Of a stretch of 33,375 nt of DNA, positions 22,787-31,326 are shown in pieces. The stretch spans positions 1 to 33,375 of the forward strand of contig JAAZOK010000102.1 in the NCBI GenBank assembly GCA_012797815.1, in the 5' to 3' direction. The position numbers were made by a program, and so were the translations under genes. The notes beneath the pieces were generated by a model that worked only from the letters and a program-made list of their open reading frames with translations, searched no databases and was not told where the DNA came from. This stretch comes from Chloroflexota bacterium. GTDB taxonomy: Bacteria > Chloroflexota > Anaerolineae > Anaerolineales > Anaerolineaceae. How positions within the stretch are numbered: position 1 is the first letter of the stretch; every line of letters begins with the position of its first letter.

Positions 22787-24175
22787 CTAGACCTCGATTA
22801 AATCTAATCCTTGCATTTTAGCGTAGATTTTAATTTTGTCTGCAAGATGCCCGAATGCCAGTGCCTGGTGGTGTGGCGCACCTGCTTCGACCCAACGGGT
22901 GCACCATTCTGCGATCGGCAGAGATTTGGGTTTGAACAACATCTGTGGGGCAGCGACCGGGCGTGGTTTAATGGCGACGGATTCTCCCTCAGAGACGATC
23001 AAACGCCAACGTCCCTGCACCGGCACCAGCGATAAGTTGGTCACGGGACCGGCTGCGTAAGCAAATTCGAGCCCGGCTCCAAAACCTTTTACACCTTCGT
23101 AATAGATGCTGTGTTTCAGTGTTACATCTGCCGGATTGGCAGCCATGGCGGGATTGCCATGTCCGTCATGTGAGAGGATGATGGATTCACGTTTGAAATC
23201 GATGACATAGTTCTCCAAGAAGGTAGCTTGCCCTGCTAATCCCTGTAAGATCAACATGGCGGTCACGGTGGTGATATCAGCCTCAGTAGAGCAGGGGATT
23301 CCTAATTCACATAGACGACCTGTTCCATAAGAAGGAATGATGCCCACACGCGGGTCGGTCAACCATACCTGATCAAAGGATGCCACCGCATCAAACTTTC
23401 CATCGCGCGTAACTTTTTCTAATGCCAGCGCCAGACGGCAGGATTGTTCGAACTGTTCAGGAGCGATGTCGATATGGTAACGCCCCGATTCTTTGTCCAT
23501 TAAGGCGTGCAATTCTGCATCGCTTATCTCCCTCATTGCCACGGCCACCTTTTCGGGTTCCACTGGCCAGCATACCGGACCCACAAATTGGCGCAAGCTC
23601 AATTGATCGATCATCAAATCGGTCATTCCTTCAAAGGCATGTCCGAAAACGGCAATACGAGCCTTTTTCAATTGCTTGATGACACCGGCAGCGCGGATGT
23701 AATCTGCTAATTGCTGATGACCCTTGGGATCATCCATCATAGAGGTCACCACCCAGAAGGGTCTCCCTGTTCGGAGGAGGAGCGAAGTCATCTCCGGAAC
23801 TCCAGCCATGCCCGAGTTGAGCATGATAAGGTCGAAATCTGCATTTTCCGGGAGAAATTCGATCTGTTGGGTGTTCCACACCACTACTGGAGCAGTGGTA
23901 TTGAGGAAACAACGCGCAGGTACGATTCCTTTTGTGTAAGCTACTTCTACCGCGATGATCAGATCCACATCTTCTGCATTGAACATGCGAGCGGCAGCTT
24001 CGGCATGATGTTCTTCTTCCACCAGAGGCGGGCATACCGTGTCGGCAAATTTTCCTATGATCTCCGCTATGTGGTCGGCAACTTTCTGCGCCATAGGGCG
24101 CACATGGGCGGTTTTGTTATAGTCGTCTTCCAGCAGTGCTGTTACCAGCACGCCGACTTTGGGTCTGTTGGTCAT
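22787..24175 (-). CDS. L-arabinose/L-fucose isomerase family sugar isomerase
   Basis: The 462-residue protein resembles AraA-type isomerases, which convert an aldose to a ketose using Mn. The metal-binding positions of AraA have counterparts: Glu298 (CSTEADITT), Glu321 (FLENYVIDF), His336 (ILSHDGHG) and His435/436 (APHHQAL). The N-terminal domain VGVLVTALLEDDYN and the VVVWNTQQIEFL block are consistent with the wider FucI/AraA fold. It is six bases from the FGGY kinase gene upstream. The natural sugar cannot be deduced; divergence from AraA is strong, so I give no symbol. Together with the kinase and the aldolase it implies an aldose to ketose to ketose-phosphate sequence. Confidence 0.85.
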   Translation of the reverse strand: MTNRPKVGVLVTALLEDDYNKTAHVRPMAQKVADHIAEIIGKFADTVCPPLVEEEHHAEAAARMFNAEDVDLIIAVEVAYTKGIVPARCFLNTTAPVVVWNTQQIEFLPENADFDLIMLNSGMAGVPEMTSLLLRTGRPFWVVTSMMDDPKGHQQLADYIRAAGVIKQLKKARIAVFGHAFEGMTDLMIDQLSLRQFVGPVCWPVEPEKVAVAMREISDAELHALMDKESGRYHIDIAPEQFEQSCRLALALEKVTRDGKFDAVASFDQVWLTDPRVGIIPSYGTGRLCELGIPCSTEADITTVTAMLILQGLAGQATFLENYVIDFKRESIILSHDGHGNPAMAANPADVTLKHSIYYEGVKGFGAGLEFAYAAGPVTNLSLVPVQGRWRLIVSEGESVAIKPRPVAAPQMLFKPKSLPIAEWCTRWVEAGAPHHQALAFGHLADKIKIYAKMQGLDLIEV

Positions 24176-24180
24176 TATCT

Positions 24181-25725
24181 TTATTCCTTCCTTTCTATAT
24201 CTTTATTGTTTCCATAAACGTGTTTATAAAATACACCTAGACATTCATCGAGTTTGCAATAGTTCCGATACGGTTGTATATAGGCTCGTTTTTCTTCATT
24301 CGGTTGAAAGGACTGTGCTGTTGCGATCATACGCTGGCAACCCTCTTCGATGGATGAGAAAACACCTATAGCGGTTCCAGCTATAATTGCATCACCCAGC
24401 AAAGCCGCTTCTTCCTGTTTTAGAATGACTACCGCCTTATTACATGCGTTGGCTTTGATCTGGTTCCACAGGTGGCTGCGTGATCCGCCTCCACTTGAAA
24501 TGATTTCTTTGATCTCGATACCGGTTCGTTCGATGTATTCAATGTTGCGTTTTAGCATGAAGGCAACCCCTTCCAGTAACGCGCGCACGAAATGTGCCCC
24601 TGTGTGTCGAAGACTGAAGCCTGTGAACGAACCACGTGCATCTGGATTGATGTCTGGGCTGAATGAACCCATCAAGTGTGGCAGCATGAGCAATCCATCA
24701 CACCCGGCGGGGACACTTTCTGCCATTTTCGTCAGCAGATCATAGCTGTCACTGTGTTGGGCAGTGGCATTCCGGATTTCCGTTTCTGCGAACTGGTCGC
24801 GGAACCACTTTAATGCCATACCAGCGGTGGGGCAAACCGGCACGAGCAAGTATCGATGGGGAACGCTGTGCATATAAATGGGAATGGATCGTTGGGGATC
24901 AATATCAGGATCATTCACTGTCACTTGAATGGCAAGGGCTGCCCCGGTTGTCTCAGAGACCGTCCCTTCTTGGATATTTCCAGCGCCAATGGCGCCTGCC
25001 GCCTGATCCATACCACCGTTGACCACTTTCGTGGCAGTGGATAATCCCAGTTCCTGTGCGGCGTTGGACTGGATACTGCCAATCACCGAACCCGGTTCAA
25101 AAATATCTGGCAGTTGCCCGCGGTTGATCCCAATTGCGTCCAGCACTTCCTGCCACCAGCAGTGTTGATTGATGTCGAAGTACAGCGTGGTGCAGGAGAT
25201 TGAACCATCCGTAGCGAATTTCCCAGTTAGCTTGTAGATCAGATAATCTTGAACCAACAGAAACTTGGCGGTCTTCTGGAACACGTCCGGTTCATTTTCT
25301 TGCAGCCACCATATCTTGCAGCCACTCCAGGTGGGGATGATCTCGCTGATACCAGTCACGCGGTAAACCTGTGATTGAAAGCGATCCGCCAATTTTTCGG
25401 CTTGAATAGTGGCACGATTATCCAGCCATACCAGTGCCGGGTAGAGTGGTTCGCCGCTATCATCCAGGGCAATGATTGTTTCACCCTGGCTGGAAACTGC
25501 CAATGCAGCGATATGGTGGATATCTACCTGTGTGCTTTTAACCAATTTACGCACTGTTCTCACGCAGGTTTCCCAATAAAGATGCGCATCCACCTGTGCT
25601 TTTTCTGCGCTGGGTGTTTCAAGCGGGTATTCCTCTCGCTCGATGCCCAAGCAGCTTCCGTCGGGTTTAAAAAGCCCAACTTTTAACGAGGTGGTACCTA
25701 CATCGATCCCTAACAATAGATCCAT
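24181..25725 (-). CDS. FGGY family carbohydrate kinase
   Basis: This 514-residue kinase has the FGGY phosphate-binding loop GIDVGTTSLKVG (6-17) and the catalytic GGMDQAAGAIGAG with Asp240. The C-terminal signature EGVAFMLKRNIEYIE and SGGGSRSHLWNQIKANACN belongs to the xylulokinase/ribulokinase/gluconokinase group. It would phosphorylate the ketose made by the isomerase encoded next, at O1 or O5. Only one base separates its ATG from the aldolase stop, so translation is coupled. The sugar specificity is not readable. Glycerol kinase in this window is another FGGY member but is clearly distinct. Confidence 0.92.
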   Translation of the reverse strand: MDLLLGIDVGTTSLKVGLFKPDGSCLGIEREEYPLETPSAEKAQVDAHLYWETCVRTVRKLVKSTQVDIHHIAALAVSSQGETIIALDDSGEPLYPALVWLDNRATIQAEKLADRFQSQVYRVTGISEIIPTWSGCKIWWLQENEPDVFQKTAKFLLVQDYLIYKLTGKFATDGSISCTTLYFDINQHCWWQEVLDAIGINRGQLPDIFEPGSVIGSIQSNAAQELGLSTATKVVNGGMDQAAGAIGAGNIQEGTVSETTGAALAIQVTVNDPDIDPQRSIPIYMHSVPHRYLLVPVCPTAGMALKWFRDQFAETEIRNATAQHSDSYDLLTKMAESVPAGCDGLLMLPHLMGSFSPDINPDARGSFTGFSLRHTGAHFVRALLEGVAFMLKRNIEYIERTGIEIKEIISSGGGSRSHLWNQIKANACNKAVVILKQEEAALLGDAIIAGTAIGVFSSIEEGCQRMIATAQSFQPNEEKRAYIQPYRNYCKLDECLGVFYKHVYGNNKDIERKE

Positions 25726-25726
25726 A

Positions 25727-26545
25727 TCAGTCCAATTTATATTTTTTCGCTACGGTGTCAGGCGCCCGGAAGTCTTTGACCACTTCTTTCAGGGCATCCA
25801 GGAAGCGATCGGGATTTGCAGATTGGATGACATTCCTCCCGAATACCACTCCACGTCCACCCGCTTCGATTGCCAGGGCTGCCAGTTTCAAAGCGTCACT
25901 TTCTTTCGGCAGTTTCTTGGCACCCAGTGCCAGCACAGGAACCGGTGTGGCATCCACGATCTTCTTGAAACCTGCGCCGGTATAGAATGTTTTAACCAGA
26001 TCGGCACCCAGTTCGGCGATGATACGGCTGCCGATGTAGATATCATCTTGCAAGTCTTCGGGCTGCTTATCATCCCCACCAGTCGGATATAACTCGCCGA
26101 TCAGGGGAATGCCCAGTGCACGTTTTTGCGCAACACATTGAGAGAAGATTTCCACATTATGCGCGTCTTCTGCTTCATCGGGATTTCTCATGGTAAGACT
26201 GCCAATTACCAGGTCGGCTCCTTCTGCCACTGCATCTGCCACGCTGATCATAGGGACACTGTGGGAATGTTTGTACTTCCACATGGCGGCATAGTTAGAA
26301 CCCCAATTGAGGCGGATGATACAGGCAGGCGCCCCACGTTTGGAAAAAACACTCTGGCAGTGAGCTGGCATACCGGGTGCCATCAGAACAGCATCTGCCC
26401 CACTCACTTTATCGATCACACTGGGCAGGTCAAGCATTCCTGCTAGTGGACCGAAATATAGACCATGGTCTACAGCAACCACCACGGCATTTTTCCCATC
26501 TGAAAATAATCTATTGAATCTGATCGTTACTCCTGTTGATGACAT
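25727..26545 (-). CDS. Class I aldolase of the FbaB/LsrF (DeoC-like) family
   Basis: The 272-residue TIM-barrel protein has VAVDHGLYFGP near 23-33 and the Schiff-base segment ADLVKTFYTG with Lys185. It therefore belongs to the lysine class I aldolases related to FbaB, LsrF and the archaeal fructose-bisphosphate aldolase. These cleave ketose 1-phosphates or condense dihydroxyacetone phosphate with an aldehyde. In this operon it would split the kinase product into dihydroxyacetone phosphate and an aldehyde, a step usually done by zinc-dependent FucA or RhaD in deoxy-sugar pathways. The first gene of the catabolic block, it starts 125 bases after the binding-protein stop with an intercistronic hairpin between. 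The ATG is preceded by AAGGAG. Confidence 0.9.
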   Translation of the reverse strand: MSSTGVTIRFNRLFSDGKNAVVVAVDHGLYFGPLAGMLDLPSVIDKVSGADAVLMAPGMPAHCQSVFSKRGAPACIIRLNWGSNYAAMWKYKHSHSVPMISVADAVAEGADLVIGSLTMRNPDEAEDAHNVEIFSQCVAQKRALGIPLIGELYPTGGDDKQPEDLQDDIYIGSRIIAELGADLVKTFYTGAGFKKIVDATPVPVLALGAKKLPKESDALKLAALAIEAGGRGVVFGRNVIQSANPDRFLDALKEVVKDFRAPDTVAKKYKLD

Positions 26546-26627
26546 CGTATTCTCCTTGGTAAATTTTTTATAAATAAGTTTGAACTGATAATTCCTGTCG
26601 TCTGCTTTTCGGTTACAATTTTTTGGG

Positions 26628-26657
26628 GGATGGAGCAGGGTAATCCCTGCCCCATCC
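26628..26657 (-). other. Intercistronic hairpin after the binding-protein gene
   Basis: GGATGGAGCAGGG (26628-26640) pairs with CCCTGCCCCATCC (26645-26657) with one mismatch and a TAAT loop. On the minus strand no T tract follows, so it is not a good terminator. It may protect the 3' end of the binding-protein message; on the plus strand a GGTTTTT run follows instead. Confidence 0.6.
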
Positions 26658-26669
26658 TTCGGTTTTTAA

Positions 26670-27782
26670 TTATTGGGCAATCAATTCCCAGCCATCAGAG
26701 ATAGCCGTACCAGCTGCATCGAGAGCGGCGTAGTCTGTGGGGAATGTTACAGAAGCATAGGCTGATTCCGGGGGGAATTTCGCTAATAGCTCATCCGGCA
26801 GGGTTACACTGGTGCGGATGGGGTGTACGAAACCATTGGCGTATGCTAGTTGTCCTTCATCGGAATATTCCAATTCGATCATCAGTTTTGCCGCATTGGC
26901 GTGCGGTGCACCGGCGGTTACGAACTGGATATACATGCCTGCCACGGTCCCTTCACTCGGAATGATGACCTGCAGATTCATGTCGGGATTCTCTTCTTTG
27001 GCGCTCAATCCGTCAAAGTCCCAGAACAGGGAGATAGGGCACTCGCCTTTTTGGATAGCGGCGGTAGAGGGTTTGACCCCGTTCAAGACGCCTTTGTCGA
27101 TCAATTGTGCAAATAAATCAAGCCCGGGTTGCACATTGCTGGAATCTCCACCCATACCATAAGCTGCACCAAGCACTACCATGTTGGCGGTTGATGATGA
27201 GCGCGGATCCTTCATGCAGACTTTGCCGATATATTCGTCGTTCAACAGGTCAGACCAGGTTTGCGGGACAGTGGTCACTGCATCTGCATTCACCAGGAAT
27301 CCGATAGCGCCCCAATAAGCTGCTGACCAGCGACCATCGGGGTCCTTGGCATAATCAGGAAGTTCATCCCAATAGGCATGCATGTAAGGTTGTGATAAGC
27401 CTTCGTCCTCGACGATCTTGGCGAAGTTCAACCCCAGGTCGGTGATATCGGCGACGGCTGCGCCGGCTTCTGCTTCCAATGCGGCGATGATTTCACCGGA
27501 ACCCATATCGGTATCCTGATCTTCAATGCCGTATTTTTCCAGTAAGAGAGCTTTTAGTTCACCGTAATTTACCCAATCATCCGGCAGCCCATATGATACT
27601 AATACGCCTTCGCTTTTTGCATCGGTGACCAGTTGTTCCATCGGATCGACAGCTACTGCTTCTTCTGCAGCAGGTTCTTCCATGGCGGTTTCTTCGGCAG
27701 GGGCTGCAGTTTTGGCGCAGGCACCCAATACCAGTGAAAATAGTACTAACAAACCAACGAGCGTTCTAATTTTTTTAGACAT
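26670..27782 (-). CDS. ABC transporter solute-binding lipoprotein, iron/polyamine type
   Basis: This 370-residue lipoprotein has lipobox LGAC (Cys22) and an acidic Pro/Ala/Glu linker. The domain resembles the iron(III)/spermidine/phosphonate family 1 binding proteins (AfuA/PotD-like), not the MalE type: VLVSYGLPDDWVNYGELK, DGRWSAAYWGAIGFLVNADAV and TWSDLLNDEYIGKVCMKDP. It should deliver its ligand to the permeases encoded at 30456-32196, although the six-hairpin-like gene lies between. The ligand is unknown; the adjoining catabolic genes argue for a sugar, a glycoside or a sugar acid. Ribosome site AAGGAAAAGAGAA precedes the ATG. The leader has an unused perfect Shine-Dalgarno (27861-27871). 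Confidence 0.9.
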   Translation of the reverse strand: MSKKIRTLVGLLVLFSLVLGACAKTAAPAEETAMEEPAAEEAVAVDPMEQLVTDAKSEGVLVSYGLPDDWVNYGELKALLLEKYGIEDQDTDMGSGEIIAALEAEAGAAVADITDLGLNFAKIVEDEGLSQPYMHAYWDELPDYAKDPDGRWSAAYWGAIGFLVNADAVTTVPQTWSDLLNDEYIGKVCMKDPRSSSTANMVVLGAAYGMGGDSSNVQPGLDLFAQLIDKGVLNGVKPSTAAIQKGECPISLFWDFDGLSAKEENPDMNLQVIIPSEGTVAGMYIQFVTAGAPHANAAKLMIELEYSDEGQLAYANGFVHPIRTSVTLPDELLAKFPPESAYASVTFPTDYAALDAAGTAISDGWELIAQ

Positions 27783-27911
27783 TTCTCTTTTCCTTACTGA
27801 TCAGTTATTTTCACTTTTTGAAGTGAATTTTTGAATGGACGATCATGATTTTCTTTTACCTTGCACCTCCTTATGTTTTTATTGCATGACAATTACTTGT
27901 CCATCATTCAG
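27783..27911 (-). promoter_or_regulatory. Leader of the binding-protein gene with an orphan Shine-Dalgarno
   Basis: The 129-base gap contains AGGAGGTGCAA (27861-27871, minus strand), 78 bases ahead of the binding-protein ATG and not followed by a start codon at usable distance. A short hairpin, TTCACTT paired with AAGTGAA around TTTG, lies nearer the gene. The same 11-mer is found in the maltose-type binding-protein leader. Confidence 0.5.
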
Positions 27912-29378
27912 CTAGCCTTCGATCAACACTTCTTCTTCTCCGGGGGTAATATCCACGGTAAATGGGGTTTTCCCTACCGACCATCCAGGCTTATCATCAT
28001 GAACGGCTCTGCGCGGAAGGGGTTTCCCGGCAGCGCTGATCTTTTTTGGCAAGAAGGTCAACCGCAACCGCTGGCAGCCCTTTGCTTCATGACAACGATA
28101 GTGAATACGGTTCGGTTCATAAGAAATGTGTTGGATCACAGAGGTTGAACGTAGCATGTGATCTTCATCATCTGGCGCCATTTCAGGATTGGCTGCCATG
28201 CCATCGATGAAGTGGGGAACGTAATCAAAATATCCGTCTGTGAACCAGCACTGATTGTAATAATCAGGGCGATCGATCCCTACCGTCACCGTCCCATCGG
28301 TGTTTGCCATGTAGGTAGCCCAGTTAAAGGAACGCAATGCCATCTCACGATATTTAGCATTCCCGGTCAACTCTGCAAAACGGGCGCAGATGCTGGCGAA
28401 ACGTGCAGTGTGACTGCCCATCACGAAATAACAAAATTTTTGTTCATGAATAGGGATGGCGGAAAAGAACGGTTGCGCCCCTAATGTGTTGCGCACCCAT
28501 TCGATCAGAGCTTCCACATTTTCTTGCCAGTCGGGGAATTGGCTATGATGGTCGAGTAAATAACGGGCTGTTTCCAGTGGTGAAAGTTGATCGCGATTTT
28601 GGTTTTCCGTATCCAGGCGAATATCTTCAAAATAGCCTTTCCAAACATTGGTCTGCATGGGGAATGTTGCGATCCAATCCCAAACCAGATCACGTGCTGG
28701 CTGGTATTGGGTCTTGCCCAATTTGATGAGATCATCGAACAGCCTGACCACTGCTATCATGTGAGAGGTGTATGCCTCGATCACCTGCCCATTCCTGACA
28801 TCTACCCGGAAGGGCAGGGGGGAGTGTTCTGCATCCCCTCTGTGTAGTTTCTCTGCCAGTACTATGGCACAGTGTTCACCCCATTCCAGATAGCGTTTTT
28901 CTTCTGTCAGTTTGTAAAAGTCTATATATGCCTTGCCAACCTGTGCGATTTTATCGGGTTCGCTGACATATTCTCCGTCTGCGCGTGCCCCGAAATAGAT
29001 GCCAGTTCCGGGGTGAGCGGAGGAATATGGCACACCACCCCAGACAAAGCTTTCCGGGGTGCGGTTATGCCATAAGCGTTCCAGCATGGCAATCCCGATA
29101 TCCAAGAGGTCTTGCTTGCCGGAATAAGGATAATACTTGAGCAGTGCAGTGATTGCCCAGGCGAATTTTCCTGCCGGATTATCCGGCCACTCTGTCGGTC
29201 TGATCGGATCTGTCCAGAAGCAAGAGTATTGCAAGTACCAGGGCAGATTGTTGTGTGCATCAGTTGGGCAAGTACGGATAAAATCCATGGCCAATTTGAT
29301 GACCTGACCATATCCTGTCCAGGCTTCCAATCTTTCCTGCTCGTCCAATACGATCTCGTGACCGTTGATATAGATCAT
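27912..29378 (-). CDS. Six-hairpin-like protein, possible intracellular glycosidase or epimerase
   Basis: About 488 residues with no signal peptide, so cytoplasmic. The body is a series of helices with recurrent aromatic- and Gly-rich loops: PWYLQYSCFWTDP, GKFAWAITALLKYY, FVWGGVPYSSAHPGTGIYFGA, FFSAIPIHEQKFCYF, and DRPDYYNQCWFTDGYFDYVPHF. This layout suits an (alpha/alpha)6 barrel such as unsaturated glucuronyl hydrolases, AGE epimerases or related glycosidases. A beta-rich tail of roughly 70 residues follows (GKTPFTVDITPGEEEVLIEG). I cannot place it in a family. The ATG at 29378 overlaps the ATPase stop by four bases (ATGA). Its position between importer and catabolic genes suggests it releases the sugar from an imported glycoside. 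Confidence 0.65.
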   Translation of the reverse strand: MIYINGHEIVLDEQERLEAWTGYGQVIKLAMDFIRTCPTDAHNNLPWYLQYSCFWTDPIRPTEWPDNPAGKFAWAITALLKYYPYSGKQDLLDIGIAMLERLWHNRTPESFVWGGVPYSSAHPGTGIYFGARADGEYVSEPDKIAQVGKAYIDFYKLTEEKRYLEWGEHCAIVLAEKLHRGDAEHSPLPFRVDVRNGQVIEAYTSHMIAVVRLFDDLIKLGKTQYQPARDLVWDWIATFPMQTNVWKGYFEDIRLDTENQNRDQLSPLETARYLLDHHSQFPDWQENVEALIEWVRNTLGAQPFFSAIPIHEQKFCYFVMGSHTARFASICARFAELTGNAKYREMALRSFNWATYMANTDGTVTVGIDRPDYYNQCWFTDGYFDYVPHFIDGMAANPEMAPDDEDHMLRSTSVIQHISYEPNRIHYRCHEAKGCQRLRLTFLPKKISAAGKPLPRRAVHDDKPGWSVGKTPFTVDITPGEEEVLIEG

Positions 29379-30439
29379 TCGTCCAACGCCATCACTTTGC
29401 ATGCATCTGGCTTGAATGAAAGCCAGACTTTTTGATTAAGGCTGATCAATTCGTTGGAGGCTACCGTGATATCAGCTACGACATGCTGCTGCTTAACATT
29501 CACGCCAAGGCGGGTAACTGCTCCATGAAAAGTGATGGTTTCCACGATCCCTTCGATAGTGTTGCCGCTGTTCTTTTCGGGAACTGTGCGGGTGACGTGA
29601 ATGGATTCGGGGCGTACCAATACCACCACTTTTTCTCCGTCCCTGAGGTCTCCTACTTTTCCACAGTTGATATTCAGCGTTTCGCAAGAAACGTTGGTCT
29701 TTCCGGAAACTTTTCCGAAGAACTGGTTGGCGGTTCCTATGAATGTCGCGACGAAACGTGTTTGTGGAGCGCGATAAATCTCCTGCGGGGTGCCTACTTG
29801 CTGGATGATGCCGTTTTCCATCACTACTACCTTATCGGAAATGGAAAGAGCTTCTTCCTGGTCGTGCGTCACATAGACAGTGGTGATTGCCAGTTCTGAT
29901 TGGATGCGCCGGATCTCTCCGCGGAGTGCCACGCGCACTTCCGCATCCAGCGCTGAAAGTGGTTCGTCAAGCAACAATACTCGCGGACGTACTGCCAAGG
30001 CGCGTGCCAGTGCAATGCGCTGTTGTTGCCCACCCGAAAGCTGGTGTGGATACCGTTTGGCGGTATCCTTCAAACGAACCATATTAAGTACTTCATTGAC
30101 CCTTTTTTCGATCTCGTCTTTGGGAGCCTTTTTCATCTTTAACCCAAAGGCGACGTTCTGGCGTACGGTCATGTTGGGGAAAAGGGCGTAAGCTTGAAAA
30201 ACCATGCCAATATCGCGCTGATTGGGGCTTATGCGTGTAATATCTTCATCATCCAGGTGAATACTGCCCCCATCGGGTTGCTCAAAGCCGGCGATCATCC
30301 GTAAAGTGGTGGTTTTGCCGCATCCAGAGGGTCCTAGAAAAGAAACCAGGCTACCTTTTTCAACATCCAGCGAAAAATCATCAACCGCTTTAACGTTTCC
30401 GAAATTCTTGTGTACGTTTTTTAGTTCCAAATACGCCAT
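29375..30439 (-). CDS. ABC transporter ATP-binding protein, PotA/FbpC type
   Basis: The 354-residue ATPase starts MAYLELKNVHKNFG. Walker A is GPSGCGKT (36-43), signature LSGGQ (134-138) and Walker B VLLLDEP (154-160). The C-terminal region holds a TOBE-type regulatory domain (VRPESIHV). It energises the two permeases encoded just upstream. The start at 30439 has an AAAGGAG site seven bases before it, whereas in-frame ATGs at 30475 and 30466 lie inside the end of the permease gene. Its stop overlaps the next gene start. This is also the only ABC ATPase gene in the window; the maltose-type importer has none of its own. Confidence 0.95.
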   Translation of the reverse strand: MAYLELKNVHKNFGNVKAVDDFSLDVEKGSLVSFLGPSGCGKTTTLRMIAGFEQPDGGSIHLDDEDITRISPNQRDIGMVFQAYALFPNMTVRQNVAFGLKMKKAPKDEIEKRVNEVLNMVRLKDTAKRYPHQLSGGQQQRIALARALAVRPRVLLLDEPLSALDAEVRVALRGEIRRIQSELAITTVYVTHDQEEALSISDKVVVMENGIIQQVGTPQEIYRAPQTRFVATFIGTANQFFGKVSGKTNVSCETLNINCGKVGDLRDGEKVVVLVRPESIHVTRTVPEKNSGNTIEGIVETITFHGAVTRLGVNVKQQHVVADITVASNELISLNQKVWLSFKPDACKVMALDE

Positions 30440-30455
30440 GTGATGCTCCTTTTCG

Positions 30456-31301
30456 TTAGTGTGCATGTGGTGCATGGGCAGATGAACCCTGACCTTTTTT
30501 CCCTACCCACAGGATGAGCAGGGAAGCCACCCATGCGATGGTGAATGAGATCACCGAGAAGGCGGCAGCAATATTCCCGTTGATGCGGGTATATTCCACC
30601 AGCAGCAATGGGAAGGTCTTGAATCTGGCGCCCAGGATCAATTTTGTGAGAGTGAATTCGGCGAAAACTGTGGCAAATACCAGTAAACTACCGCTGATGA
30701 TGCCAGGAAAGATATTGGGGATGATGATTTTTAATAGAACTTGCATCGTGGTAGCACCCAGACTGTGACCGGCTTCGGTCAGTGTTTGTGCATCAATAGA
30801 GCGCATTGCATTCAGAATGGGGCGATACATAAAGGGCATCGAATAGATGAAAACCGCTCCGATCAAAAGTGTCGGCGAGCGCCCGATTAAAGTGCCGTTG
30901 TAGACCTGTACTAAAGCCAACGCTAACACAACCGTAGGGATACCAAAAGGCAAAATCATCAGCACATCTAGCAAAGAACGTGCCTGAGGTAATTTAATAA
31001 ATACCCAGTACACCGTCGGGATGATCAATACCAGACTGACCAAAATGGTCGAAAGGGAAAGGATCATTGAATTGCGCAATGAGCTGACGAAATAGGAGGC
31101 ATCGGTTGCCTCTCCGTAAAATTCAAAGGTATATCCTTCAGGCAGGATGGTGCGATCCCAACGGGTGGCAACGGAAAACACATACGTTGAGAAAATGGGT
31201 AGTAACATGTAGAAAAGGAAGAATGCGATCAGGATTATCTGCCAGGCTTGTGCGCGGTTTTTCTTTTCAGGTTTGATGGTTGATCTCGATTTGTTTTTCA
31301 T
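30456..31301 (-). CDS. ABC transporter permease, PotC-like
   Basis: The 281-residue inner-membrane protein has six hydrophobic segments. Its EAA-like loop is LTEAGHSLGATTMQVLLKII, consistent with the second permease of an iron/polyamine-type importer. A basic N-terminal tail (MKNKSRSTIKPEKKNR) is cytoplasmic. The ATG at 31301 has an AAAAGGG site; a TTG at 31322 would lengthen it by seven residues but lacks support. It is followed by the ATPase gene after 16 bases and preceded by the other permease gene after 25 bases. The C-terminus ends in a His/Ala-rich string (SSAHAPHAH). Confidence 0.92.
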   Translation of the reverse strand: MKNKSRSTIKPEKKNRAQAWQIILIAFFLFYMLLPIFSTYVFSVATRWDRTILPEGYTFEFYGEATDASYFVSSLRNSMILSLSTILVSLVLIIPTVYWVFIKLPQARSLLDVLMILPFGIPTVVLALALVQVYNGTLIGRSPTLLIGAVFIYSMPFMYRPILNAMRSIDAQTLTEAGHSLGATTMQVLLKIIIPNIFPGIISGSLLVFATVFAEFTLTKLILGARFKTFPLLLVEYTRINGNIAAAFSVISFTIAWVASLLILWVGKKGQGSSAHAPHAH

Positions 31302-31326
31302 GCGGACCCTTTTCCGGCACAACTGC

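Noticed and set aside
27808-27843. Tiny open frame (about 11 codons) in the binding-protein leader
   Set aside because: The only nearby Shine-Dalgarno is 17 bases away, too far, and the peptide shows no attenuator-like composition.
30440-30475. Extension of the ATPase start (MHHMHTNEKEHH)
   Set aside because: The upstream ATGs lie inside the end of the permease gene, and a proper ribosome site precedes the MAYLEL start.
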